Assembly: GCA_004356215.1 (NCBI GenBank)
Contig: SMXR01000018.1
Span: forward strand, 1 to 6,329
DNA: 6,329 nt
Direction: 5' to 3'
Source of the DNA: Alphaproteobacteria bacterium
GTDB taxonomy: Bacteria; Pseudomonadota; Alphaproteobacteria; Sphingomonadales; SMXR01
Positions 1 to 4,846 of this stretch are shown here, one piece after another. The notes beneath the pieces are model-generated. The model was not told where the DNA came from, did no database searches, and saw only the letters and a program-made list of their open reading frames with translations. Positions within the stretch are counted from its first letter, which is position 1, and each line of letters begins with the position of its first letter. The position numbers were made by a program, and so were the translations under genes.

Positions 1-188
1 CCGCGGCTCCGGAGGATAGTATAAACTGTACCATCGTCGCGTACCGCCAAGTGACGGGCATAGCCGAGATCATCAGCAAAAACACTAGCATCAAATCCTT
101 CAGGTAAACTAATTTCAGCCGCAAGGGGTGCCGGGCTACCTGAGCTTACAAACCAAACCCCCAGAAAAATGAACAGCCATTGCCTCAT
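1..188 (-). CDS. PQQ-dependent sugar (sorbosone/glucose) dehydrogenase-like protein, N-terminal part only
   Basis: The reading frame starts at the ATG complementary to 186-188 and runs off the left window edge after 62 codons, so only the N-terminus is visible. Residues 1-24 look like a Sec signal peptide: a basic start (MRQ), a hydrophobic core (WLFIFLGVWFV) and a likely cleavage site after Leu-Ala-Ala. The mature start (LPEGFDASVFADDLGYARHL, then AVRDDGTVY) matches the opening strand of soluble PQQ sugar dehydrogenases of the GSDH/sorbosone dehydrogenase family, six-bladed beta-propellers that oxidise sugars or aldehydes in the periplasm. No catalytic or PQQ-binding residue lies in this part, so the activity is inferred. 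The start overlaps the stop of the upstream scaffold gene as ATGA, which suggests translational coupling. Codon use is unusual: only 26 of 62 codons end in G or C, and codons 24-40 all end in A or T, unlike the GC-ending neighbours. Confidence 0.75.
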   Translation of the reverse strand, partial: MRQWLFIFLGVWFVSSGSPAPLAAEISLPEGFDASVFADDLGYARHLAVRDDGTVYTILRSR

Positions 189-613
189 TGCCCGGTTCGG
201 GCTTTTGCGAAAGCCTCCCTCAAGGCCTCAAAGGGCAGCAGGATGGCGGAATGGCGCGATTTGTGCGGGCGCGCTGGCAGAAACACCTGAAAATCCGCCC
301 ACTCACCTTCCGGCGGCGGCCCCTCTTCCTTCAGGAGGTTTTCGACCTTTTCCGCTACCGGAGCAAAATCCTGCCAGGTTTTGCCTTTGATGTTTTTAGC
401 GACAATCGCGCTCGAGGCCTGGCCCAGCGCACAGGCTTTAACCTCCTGGGAATAGTCGGCGACCTCTCCATCCTCGATTTTGACGGCGATGGTGATGCGG
501 CTGCCACAAATCCGGCTGGTTTTGGTGACGCTTATTACCGGATCATCCAGGCGCCTATATGCTGGCAGGCTGGCTGCCAGGCGCAGGATCTTTTTGTTGT
601 ACAGGGCATTCAT
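185..613 (-). CDS. Iron-sulfur cluster assembly scaffold protein, NifU N-terminal/IscU-like
   Basis: This 142-residue protein belongs to the IscU/NifU-N fold, on which Fe-S clusters are built before transfer to apoproteins in the cytoplasm. Two of the three usual ligand cysteines are visible: Cys36 in R-I-C-G-S and Cys61 in K-A-C-A-L-G-Q-A-S-S-A. The third, normally near the C-terminus before a Leu-x-x-x-Ala-Leu helix, is replaced: the matching stretch is R120-H-S-A-I-L-L-P-F-E-A-L. From memory, a divergent alphaproteobacterial subfamily shares this pattern, so it is probably a real feature rather than an error. The start at the ATG complementary to 611-613 has only a weak upstream GAGAA. The stop shares ATGA with the downstream dehydrogenase gene. 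It is divergent from folE, an arrangement I recall from other alphaproteobacteria. Whether it holds a cluster or acts as a carrier cannot be seen here. Confidence 0.88.
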   Translation of the reverse strand: MNALYNKKILRLAASLPAYRRLDDPVISVTKTSRICGSRITIAVKIEDGEVADYSQEVKACALGQASSAIVAKNIKGKTWQDFAPVAEKVENLLKEEGPPPEGEWADFQVFLPARPHKSRHSAILLPFEALREAFAKARTGQ

Positions 614-690
614 AACGTAAATGTGATTCTCTAATCCGTGGAAAATCGTTTATCACCACTCCCTATACCATGACCAGGGAAATGGGAAAC

Positions 691-720
691 TTGTTAAATT
701 AAACTCAACCCTTATATTAT
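691..720 (+). promoter_or_regulatory. Possible sigma-70 promoter for folE-gloB
   Basis: TTGTTA (691-696) matches four of six -35 bases. It is followed by two overlapping -10 candidates, TATATT (713-718, spacer 16) and TATTAT (715-720, spacer 18), each five of six. Transcription would begin near 726-730 and give a leader of about 60 bases that includes all of the fold described at 743-788. Competing candidates are a perfect TATAAT at 735-740 without a good -35, and TTGGAA (723-728) with TATAAG (746-751) at 17 bp. Either of those would start transcription inside or beyond the left arm of that fold. The call rests on consensus matching only. Confidence 0.35.
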
Positions 721-742
721 GCTTGGAAGCAGACTATAATAC

Positions 743-788
743 TCCTATAAGGCGGCGACATTGAATTGTCCCGGAAAGGGAACCATAG
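743..788 (+). promoter_or_regulatory. Candidate THF-II (folE-motif) riboswitch or RBS-sequestering leader of folE
   Basis: The leader just before folE can form a rod. The inner helix pairs GG(C)GACA (754-760) with TGTCCC (767-772) around the loop TTGAAT, with C756 bulged. The outer short helix pairs TCCT (743-746) with AGGG (777-780, one G-U pair). The purine tract GGAAAGGG (773-780) is the ribosome-binding site of folE, eight bases before its ATG, so its last part lies in the right arm of the outer helix. An alternative tight hairpin, TCCC (769-772) with GGGA (778-781), would also mask it. THF-II riboswitches occur upstream of folE in alphaproteobacteria, have a rod-like two-helix form and hide the RBS in the right arm of P1 when tetrahydrofolate is bound, lowering folE expression. 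Placement and architecture fit, but I cannot recall the consensus well enough to confirm the conserved bases. Confidence 0.45.
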
Positions 789-1421
789 ATGGACGCGATC
801 GTGAAAAAGAATTCCACCATAAAATTAAAAGCCGTTGAAAAGCCGATTATCCGGCCCAGCCGCGAGCAAGCCGAAGAGGCTGTCCGCACCATGATCCTTT
901 GGGCCGGTGATAATCCCGACCGCGAAGGCTTGCTGGATACCCCCAGCCGCGTGGTCAAGGCCTACGAAGAATTTTTTGCCGGCTACAGCGAAAACCCCGA
1001 AGACGTCCTCTCGCGAACCTTTGAAGAGGTTGAGGGCTATGATGATATGGTCGTGATCCGTGACATCGACGTTGAAAGCCACTGCGAACATCACATGGTG
1101 CCGATTATCGGCAAGGCCCATGTCGCTTATCTGCCTGACCGCAAGGTTGTCGGCCTCTCCAAGCTGGCGCGTATCGTCGAGACTTTTGCCCGGCGCCTGC
1201 AAACCCAGGAAACCATGACCGCCCAGATCGCCGATGCCATTGAAGCCGCGCTTGATCCCAAGGGCGTGGCGGTCATCATCGATGCCGCCCACCAGTGCAT
1301 GACCACGCGGGGTGTCTATAAACGTGATGCCTTTACCGTGACCATCCAACTGCGCGGCGCCTTCAAGGATGATGAGCGTATGGAACGCCGCTTCCTTCAG
1401 GCCATCAGGGCCGGCAGGTAG
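789..1421 (+). CDS. folE: GTP cyclohydrolase I (type IA)
   Basis: FolE converts GTP to 7,8-dihydroneopterin triphosphate and formate, the first step of folate (tetrahydrofolate) synthesis, as a cytoplasmic homodecamer. The 210-residue length fits the type IA enzyme. The zinc site is complete: Cys99 and His102 in S-H-C-E-H-H-M-V-P and Cys170 in H-Q-C-M-T-T-R-G-V. His101 and His168 sit where the catalytic histidines of the E. coli enzyme lie. The N-terminal helix pair (residues about 24-65, with D-P/N-P-D-R-E-G-L-L-D-T-P-x-R) and the C-terminal R-x-x-F-L motif are also present. The ATG at 789 is preceded by GGAAAGGG at good distance. Its stop is 8 bp before gloB, so the two are probably cotranscribed. 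The leader may be folate-responsive (see 743-788). The identification is firm. Confidence 0.98.
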   Translation: MDAIVKKNSTIKLKAVEKPIIRPSREQAEEAVRTMILWAGDNPDREGLLDTPSRVVKAYEEFFAGYSENPEDVLSRTFEEVEGYDDMVVIRDIDVESHCEHHMVPIIGKAHVAYLPDRKVVGLSKLARIVETFARRLQTQETMTAQIADAIEAALDPKGVAVIIDAAHQCMTTRGVYKRDAFTVTIQLRGAFKDDERMERRFLQAIRAGR

Positions 1422-1429
1422 AACCCTGG

Positions 1430-2155
1430 ATGGCGCTTGAGATCGTTCAGGTCCCGCTGCTCACTGATAATTATGCGTACCTGTTGCGCGAACCCAAATC
1501 GGGGCTCGTCGGCATTGTTGATCCGTCGGTTGCAGCCGGTCCCCTGAAAGCCGCCGAAGACCGGGGCTGGGCCATCAGCCATGTTCTGAATACCCATCAC
1601 CACTGGGACCACACCGGCGGCAATCTTGAAATCAAGAGCGCGACCGGGTGCACCGTTGTCGGCCCCTCTTATGATGCTGACCGCATCCCCGGCATCGACC
1701 AGGAGGTCAGCGAGGATGCCCCCTTCAAATTCGGGGCAACCGAAGCCGAGATCATTTTTATCCCCGGTCATACGTTGGGGCATATTGCCTTCTGGTTCCG
1801 CAAAGAGAAGGCGGCGTTCGTCGGCGATACCTTGTTTGCCATGGGCTGCGGGCGGCTGTTTGAGGGCACCCCTGAGATGATGTTCGCCAGCATGCAAAAG
1901 CTGAAAAAATTACCCGACGATACCAAAATTTACTGCGGCCACGAATACACCCTGAACAACGGTGAGTTCGCGATGGGGCTCGATCCCGGCAACGCCGCGA
2001 TTAAAGAACGCATGGACGATGTCTATGCGCGCCGCGCCGAGAGCCTGCCCACGGTGCCCTCGTTCATGGGCGAAGAGAAAAAAACCAATCCCTTCCTCTT
2101 GGCCCCCGACGTCAAATCCTTCGCCGAAGTCCGCGCCAAAAAGGATCGGTATTAG
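1430..2155 (+). CDS. gloB: Hydroxyacylglutathione hydrolase (glyoxalase II)
   Basis: Glyoxalase II hydrolyses S-D-lactoylglutathione to D-lactate and glutathione, finishing methylglyoxal detoxification in the cytoplasm. The metallo-beta-lactamase fold is clear. The binuclear metal site is T-H-H-H-W-D-H (His56, His58, Asp60, His61), His114 in P-G-H-T-L-G-H, Asp133 in V-G-D-T-L and His171 in C-G-H-E-Y-T. The C-terminal glutathione-binding domain carries the usual C-G-H-E-Y-T-x-x-N and the end motif K-T-N-P-F-L. At 241 residues it is slightly shorter than the roughly 255 usual for GloB, with every metal ligand kept. The start is the ATG at 1430, 8 bp after folE. Only a weak AGG (1416-1418) precedes it, inside the end of folE, so translation may depend on coupling. 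No glyoxalase I gene lies in the window. Pairing with folE looks like convenience rather than a shared pathway. Confidence 0.95.
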   Translation: MALEIVQVPLLTDNYAYLLREPKSGLVGIVDPSVAAGPLKAAEDRGWAISHVLNTHHHWDHTGGNLEIKSATGCTVVGPSYDADRIPGIDQEVSEDAPFKFGATEAEIIFIPGHTLGHIAFWFRKEKAAFVGDTLFAMGCGRLFEGTPEMMFASMQKLKKLPDDTKIYCGHEYTLNNGEFAMGLDPGNAAIKERMDDVYARRAESLPTVPSFMGEEKKTNPFLLAPDVKSFAEVRAKKDRY

Positions 2156-2185
2156 GAAAAAGACGGATAAAGAAAAAAACTTTTC

Positions 2186-2350
2186 AAAAAGGCTCCTCCG
2201 GGGGAATTTACCATCTCCAAGGCTGTTTTTACCCCATCAAGTGGCAAAAAACAGGCATCCAAGGGTGAAATTACCCCATCCGGACCCTAAAAAGGCTTCT
2301 TCAACCCCTAATTTAACCATTTTTTAGGGACTTACCCCCCAAAGGGCGCT
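2186..2350. repeat. Degenerate intergenic direct repeats between gloB and the GFA gene
   Basis: Two nested repeat levels are visible. TCCAAGG-n6-TTACCCCATC occurs at 2216-2238 and again at 2258-2280, 42 bp apart, matching at 19 of 23 positions. A weaker unit ending in the same CATC lies between them (2239-2259), suggesting a 21-bp period. A longer imperfect duplication also shows: AAAAAGGCTCCT (2186-2197) and AAAAAGGCTTCT (2289-2300) match at 11 of 12. Each is followed by AATTTA(A)CCAT, and further on by ACCCC and GGC (to about 2248 and 2350). The unit is therefore roughly 100 bp, diverged by substitutions and small indels. No convincing reading frame, promoter or transposase end lies in the spacer. 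Its role is unknown; it may be an old local duplication or part of a genus-level repeat family. Confidence 0.55.
2285..2329. repeat. Inverted repeat in the gloB-GFA spacer
   Basis: CCCTAAAAA (2285-2293) and TTTTTAGGG (2321-2329) are perfect 9-bp complements around a 27-base loop. A second CCCTAA at 2306-2311 could pair with the same right arm (TTAGGG, 2324-2329), giving a smaller alternative hairpin. There is no T-run after the right arm on the plus strand and the stem is AT-rich, so it is not a standard intrinsic terminator. It may still end gloB transcription or bind a protein. The evidence is the repeat alone. Confidence 0.4.
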
Positions 2351-2443
2351 TTTGCGGCGGAATTCCAGGATTTTATTTGCTCTTTTCCCAAATTTTTCCT
2401 ATCGTTTTCCCGTTCAAATTTTTCAATTTCCGGAGGATGAACC

Positions 2444-2875
2444 ATGACAGAGGTAATTTATGAGGGGGGCTGCCTGTGCGGCGCCATCAGGTATCGGGCG
2501 AGCGCAAACCCGACCCGGTGCATGATCTGTCATTGCCAGACGTGCCGCAAACATTCGGGCGGCCCGTGCCTGAGCTTTGTTCATTTTCCCGTTGAATCGT
2601 TTTCCTGGCTTGGCGCAAAGCCCAAGAGATTTAGATCCTCGGCGTTTGCCGAGCGGGGTTTCTGCGCGGCATGTGGCAGTACCATTTCGATGCACGAAGA
2701 GGTCCTGGCGGACCGGGTTCAGATCGCGCTCGGCAGTCTCGACCAGCCGGAAAGGGTTCGGCCCGATGATCATGTCTGGACAAAAAGCAGGATCGCATGG
2801 TTTGATATCAGCGACAACCTGCCGCGATTTCCGGGGAATAGCCCGGCAGTCCCGAGCAAGGCGCTTGATGATTAG
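2444..2875 (+). CDS. GFA family zinc protein (glutathione-dependent formaldehyde-activating enzyme/CENP-V domain)
   Basis: This 143-residue protein is a single GFA/CENP-V domain, a zinc-binding beta fold. The cysteine pattern is complete: Cys10 and Cys12 in G-G-C-L-C-G-A-I-R-Y, Cys26, Cys29, Cys31 and Cys34 in C-M-I-C-H-C-Q-T-C-R, and Cys74 and Cys77 in F-C-A-A-C-G-S. The founding member was reported to speed formation of S-hydroxymethylglutathione from formaldehyde and glutathione, but most homologues are untested and that activity has been questioned, so a specific reaction should not be assumed. Residues 112-130 (W-T-K-S-R-I-A-W-F, then L-P-R-F-P) are the usual family C-terminus. The ATG at 2444 follows a strong GGAGG (2432-2436) at seven bases. 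It stands alone: a 288-bp spacer precedes it and a hairpin-T8 terminator follows 34 bp after the stop. A glutathione link with gloB upstream is only suggestive. Confidence 0.9.
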   Translation: MTEVIYEGGCLCGAIRYRASANPTRCMICHCQTCRKHSGGPCLSFVHFPVESFSWLGAKPKRFRSSAFAERGFCAACGSTISMHEEVLADRVQIALGSLDQPERVRPDDHVWTKSRIAWFDISDNLPRFPGNSPAVPSKALDD

Positions 2876-2909
2876 GAAATTAGTTGCACCTGGATCCTTT
2901 ATTTAGGAC

Positions 2910-2998
2910 CTGATTTATGGCAAAGCCGCCGAAAGTACAGCCGTGAATGATATTCGTCAGTGTCCCGTTTCGGCGCTGGTTATAAATCAGTTTTTTTT
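2910..2998 (+). terminator. Long hairpin with T8 tail after the GFA gene (terminator or structured RNA)
   Basis: CTGATTTAT (2910-2918) pairs perfectly with ATAAATCAG (2982-2990). Two G-U pairs and C2921-G2979 extend this to 12 bp. After a small internal loop, CGCCGAAA (2927-2934) pairs perfectly with TTTCGGCG (2968-2975), and A2924-G2925 can add two pairs around a bulged C2926. The tip can form GAAT (2945-2948) with ATTC (2952-2955). Eight T follow directly at 2991-2998, and no matching A-run precedes the left arm, so it is directional for the plus strand. It would end transcription of the GFA gene. The stem is far longer and more broken than a typical intrinsic terminator. Confidence 0.75.
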
Positions 2999-3011
2999 CG
3001 CCTTTCCTCCC

Positions 3012-3039
3012 TAACTTTCCCCATTTTAGCAAAAAGTTA
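3012..3039. repeat. Small inverted repeat upstream of the ICMT-like gene
   Basis: TAACTTT (3012-3018) and AAAGTTA (3033-3039) are perfect 7-bp complements around a 14-base spacer. It lies about 70 bp before the next gene and could be an operator or a weak RNA hairpin. I see no convincing -35/-10 pair beside it. A 7-bp AT-rich match can occur by chance. Confidence 0.3.
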
Positions 3040-3095
3040 AGATTCCAGTGCCAGAATTACTGCCGGGTGAAGAATAGATTCGCGGATGCGAAATA

Positions 3096-3101
3096 AAGGA
3101 G
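3096..3101 (+). promoter_or_regulatory. Ribosome-binding site that decides the start of the ICMT-like gene
   Basis: AAGGAG lies eight bases before GTG 3110. The in-frame ATG at 3086 has no comparable purine tract before it, and this AAGGAG would then fall inside the coding sequence. The GTG is therefore the likelier start. Confidence 0.65.
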
Positions 3102-3109
3102 CGAGAAAA

Positions 3110-3604
3110 GTGGGAAAACCGTGGTTTAAACCGAAAAAGAGTTTCCGCCGGTTGCAGCGCGGCCAGGCCAGCACATATTTTCAGGCCTGGCTGGTGTTTG
3201 CAACCATTACCGTCGTTGCCGCCGGCCTGCAGGTCAACTTGGGGCTGCCGCTGGTTCTGCCCTATTGGCTCTCGGCCATCGGCTGGGTGCTGCTTCCCGC
3301 GGCCATCGCCCTGATCGTCGGCAGCCAGTATCACATCGTCAAGGCCCAGCGCCGCGCCTGGAGCCGTACCCCGATGATCACCGAGGGGGTTTATTCCTTC
3401 CTGCGCAACCCGATGTGCCTTGGCTTTGTTTTCCTTTACTTCGGGCTTGGCCTGGTCGGTGATTTTGTCTGGTTTTTTATCGCCGGTCTGGTGGCCATAG
3501 TTTCGATCAGGTTTCTGGTTCTCGAACGCGAGGAAGAAGGCCAGCTGGAGGAGTACGGCAAAGAGTTTGTTGCCTACAAAGAGCAGGTTCCCCCCGGCAT
3601 ATAA
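3110..3604 (+). CDS. Isoprenylcysteine methyltransferase/phospholipid methyltransferase-like (ICMT/PEMT family) membrane protein
   Basis: From the GTG start the protein has 164 residues. The N-terminus is basic (K-P-K-K-S-F-R-R), followed by hydrophobic segments at about 26-40, 50-71, 103-116 and 118-137. The C-terminal catalytic region of the ICMT/PEMT family is recognisable: T-E-G-V-Y-S-F-L-R-N-P-M-x-x-G (91-105), where the family usually has R-H-P-x-Y, then E139-R-E-E-E and L-E-E-Y-G-K-E-F-V-A-Y (146-156) and a final V-P-P. Such enzymes methylate lipids or small molecules at the membrane using S-adenosylmethionine. Bacteria carry many uncharacterised members, so the substrate is unknown. 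The in-frame ATG at 3086 would add eight residues but lacks a good ribosome-binding site. The next gene, on the same strand, begins 72 bp on with no clear terminator between. Confidence 0.82.
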   Translation: MGKPWFKPKKSFRRLQRGQASTYFQAWLVFATITVVAAGLQVNLGLPLVLPYWLSAIGWVLLPAAIALIVGSQYHIVKAQRRAWSRTPMITEGVYSFLRNPMCLGFVFLYFGLGLVGDFVWFFIAGLVAIVSIRFLVLEREEEGQLEEYGKEFVAYKEQVPPGI

Positions 3605-3676
3605 GTCCATTCCTGATTTTCCCGGCAGACATGTTTTGGTTTGCCCAAGCCCCTGATTGCGCCTAGGATTGGGCCG

Positions 3677-4180
3677 ATGACAAAAATTTTCCTGAAAACC
3701 TTTGCCGCCCTGTTCCTGCTTTTTGCCTCCCCCGCCGCGGCGCAAGAGGTGACGCTGGATGATTTCGCCTGGCTTGCCGGCCAGTGGGTCGAGGAGCGGG
3801 ACGACGGCACCATCATCGAGATTAACTGGGCCCCGCCGATTGGCCAGATGATGGTTGGCACCTGGCAGATGCTGCGAGGGGAAACCCTGCTGGCCTATGA
3901 AAACCTGCGTATTATGAAAACCGTAGATGGGTTTCATTACCGTCTTGATCAATATCAAAGTACAAATAATTTTAGCACCCCGATGACCACCCAGGTCCGG
4001 TTGGTGACGATCGAGCCAGGCCGGGCGGTTTTTGAGGGCCGGGTTCCCGGCGAGCAGGCTGAGGTGATATTTACAATCGAGGTTACCGAAGCCGATGAAC
4101 TTTTTGGCTGGGCGGTGTTAAAGGGTGGCCGGGTTGGCGCAAGAATAGTCAGCTATAAGGCCGCCCGCGTTGGCGAATAG
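3677..4180 (+). CDS. Secreted DUF6265-like protein of unknown function
   Basis: I choose the ATG at 3677 because AGGA (3665-3668) lies eight bases before it and because it puts a clean signal peptide at the N-terminus: MTK, hydrophobic residues 4-17, then S-P-A-A-A with cleavage likely after residue 22. A TTG at 3641 in the same frame has no such support. The mature part begins with F-A-W-L-A-G-Q-W (30-37), then E-I-N-W-A-P-P-I-G-Q-M-M-V-G-T (48-62), the hallmark of the DUF6265 group. Y-E-N-L-R-I (74-79) and A-V-F-E-G (117-121) also fit. The fold is probably a lipocalin-like beta barrel in the periplasm, but that is inferred from family resemblance and no activity is known to me. Residues 91-102 (D-Q-Y-Q-S-T-N-N-F-S-T-P) diverge from the usual pattern. 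It ends 3 bp from the stop of the convergent HAD gene. Confidence 0.75.
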   Translation: MTKIFLKTFAALFLLFASPAAAQEVTLDDFAWLAGQWVEERDDGTIIEINWAPPIGQMMVGTWQMLRGETLLAYENLRIMKTVDGFHYRLDQYQSTNNFSTPMTTQVRLVTIEPGRAVFEGRVPGEQAEVIFTIEVTEADELFGWAVLKGGRVGARIVSYKAARVGE

Positions 4181-4183
4181 CCG

Positions 4184-4846
4184 CTATTTCCAAACCTGTA
4201 TCTGATATCCGCCATCTCCGGCAATTTTTTTAAGCTGCGCCGTCGGGTTGACCGCAATCCTGACATCCGCCAGCTCAAACGTCGGCTCATCGGTGTGGTG
4301 ATCAGAATAAAACCACACCTTGGCAACTTTTTGGCCGGCAAGGAAGGCCTGTACCCGTTTTGCCTTTTCCCCCCCGTAACAGTTTTCACCCTTGATCATC
4401 GGCACCAGGATGCCCTCTTGCCATACCGATGTCGTGGCAATCATGAAATCAAGCCCGAGCTCACGAACAATAGCTTCGACATAAAAATCCATGCTGGCGG
4501 TGGCCACCCCGACCACACGCCCCTCTTTCTGGTGGCGTTTAATCTCGGCCAGGCCATCCTGATAAAAACGCTTTTTATAATACCTTTCGTTGAAAAATTT
4601 CTTAATCGCCTTGTTGGTCTGGTTGCGGCTCATCCCACCCATATAGGTTTTCAACATATATTCTTTCAGGGATTTCCTGGTTTTCAATTTCAGCACATAA
4701 AGCAGCATCTGGAACAGAACCGCGACGGCAAACAAAACCTTGCCCGGCTCTTCATCGGTCATCGACAGCAGGAATGCGGAAAATGTCGGCCTTTTGGTCA
4801 GCGTCCGGTCAAGGTCAAAAATGACAAAGTCTTTGGCGCTCGCCAT
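4184..4846 (-). CDS. HAD-IB family phosphatase (CicA/SerB-like hydrolase)
   Basis: This 220-residue protein carries all HAD motifs: motif I D-L-D-R-T-L-T with nucleophile Asp11 and acid/base Asp13; motif II V-A-T-A-S with Thr116; motif III Lys161 in G-G-E-K-A-K-R; and motif IV Y-S-D-H-H-T-D-E-P with Asp182 and Asp186. The helical cap between motifs I and II (about 20-95) contains a hydrophobic run (36-53) and basic stretches, typical of subfamily IB. The S-D-H-x-T-D-x-P form matches the HAD-IB group that includes SerB-like phosphatases and Caulobacter CicA. The substrate is a phosphomonoester but otherwise unknown. Its ATG overlaps the stop of the upstream nucleotidyltransferase gene as TGATG, and no strong ribosome-binding site precedes it, so reinitiation or coupled translation is likely. 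The two products probably act on one pathway. Confidence 0.88.
   Translation of the reverse strand: MASAKDFVIFDLDRTLTKRPTFSAFLLSMTDEEPGKVLFAVAVLFQMLLYVLKLKTRKSLKEYMLKTYMGGMSRNQTNKAIKKFFNERYYKKRFYQDGLAEIKRHQKEGRVVGVATASMDFYVEAIVRELGLDFMIATTSVWQEGILVPMIKGENCYGGEKAKRVQAFLAGQKVAKVWFYSDHHTDEPTFELADVRIAVNPTAQLKKIAGDGGYQIQVWK

Noticed and set aside
188..634. A 148-codon open frame on the plus strand opposite the Fe-S scaffold gene
   Set aside because: The minus-strand protein has clear scaffold motifs; the plus-strand translation has none and no good start signal.
825..1897. Two long minus-strand frames (825-1349 and 1397-1897) opposite folE and gloB
   Set aside because: They are antisense shadows of two firmly identified genes and show no domain of their own.
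2191..2206. Possible intrinsic terminator just after gloB (GGCTCCTCCGGGGGAA)
   Set aside because: The arms pair only over about four bases with a G-T mismatch or a too-small loop, and only three T follow.
2216..2280. Possible CRISPR array because of repeated 23-bp units
   Set aside because: Only two good copies exist, the interval between them is itself repeat-like and shorter than a normal spacer, and no cas gene is near.
1962..2327. A 121-codon plus-strand frame running from gloB into the spacer
   Set aside because: Its first half is a shifted reading of gloB and its tail is low-complexity Lys/Pro/Ser sequence over the degenerate repeats, with no ribosome-binding site.
3026..3958. A 310-codon open frame on the minus strand
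   Set aside because: It lies opposite the ICMT-like and DUF6265-like genes, is rich in Gly, Gln, Pro and Asn without a recognisable domain, and both plus-strand genes have family motifs and ribosome-binding sites.
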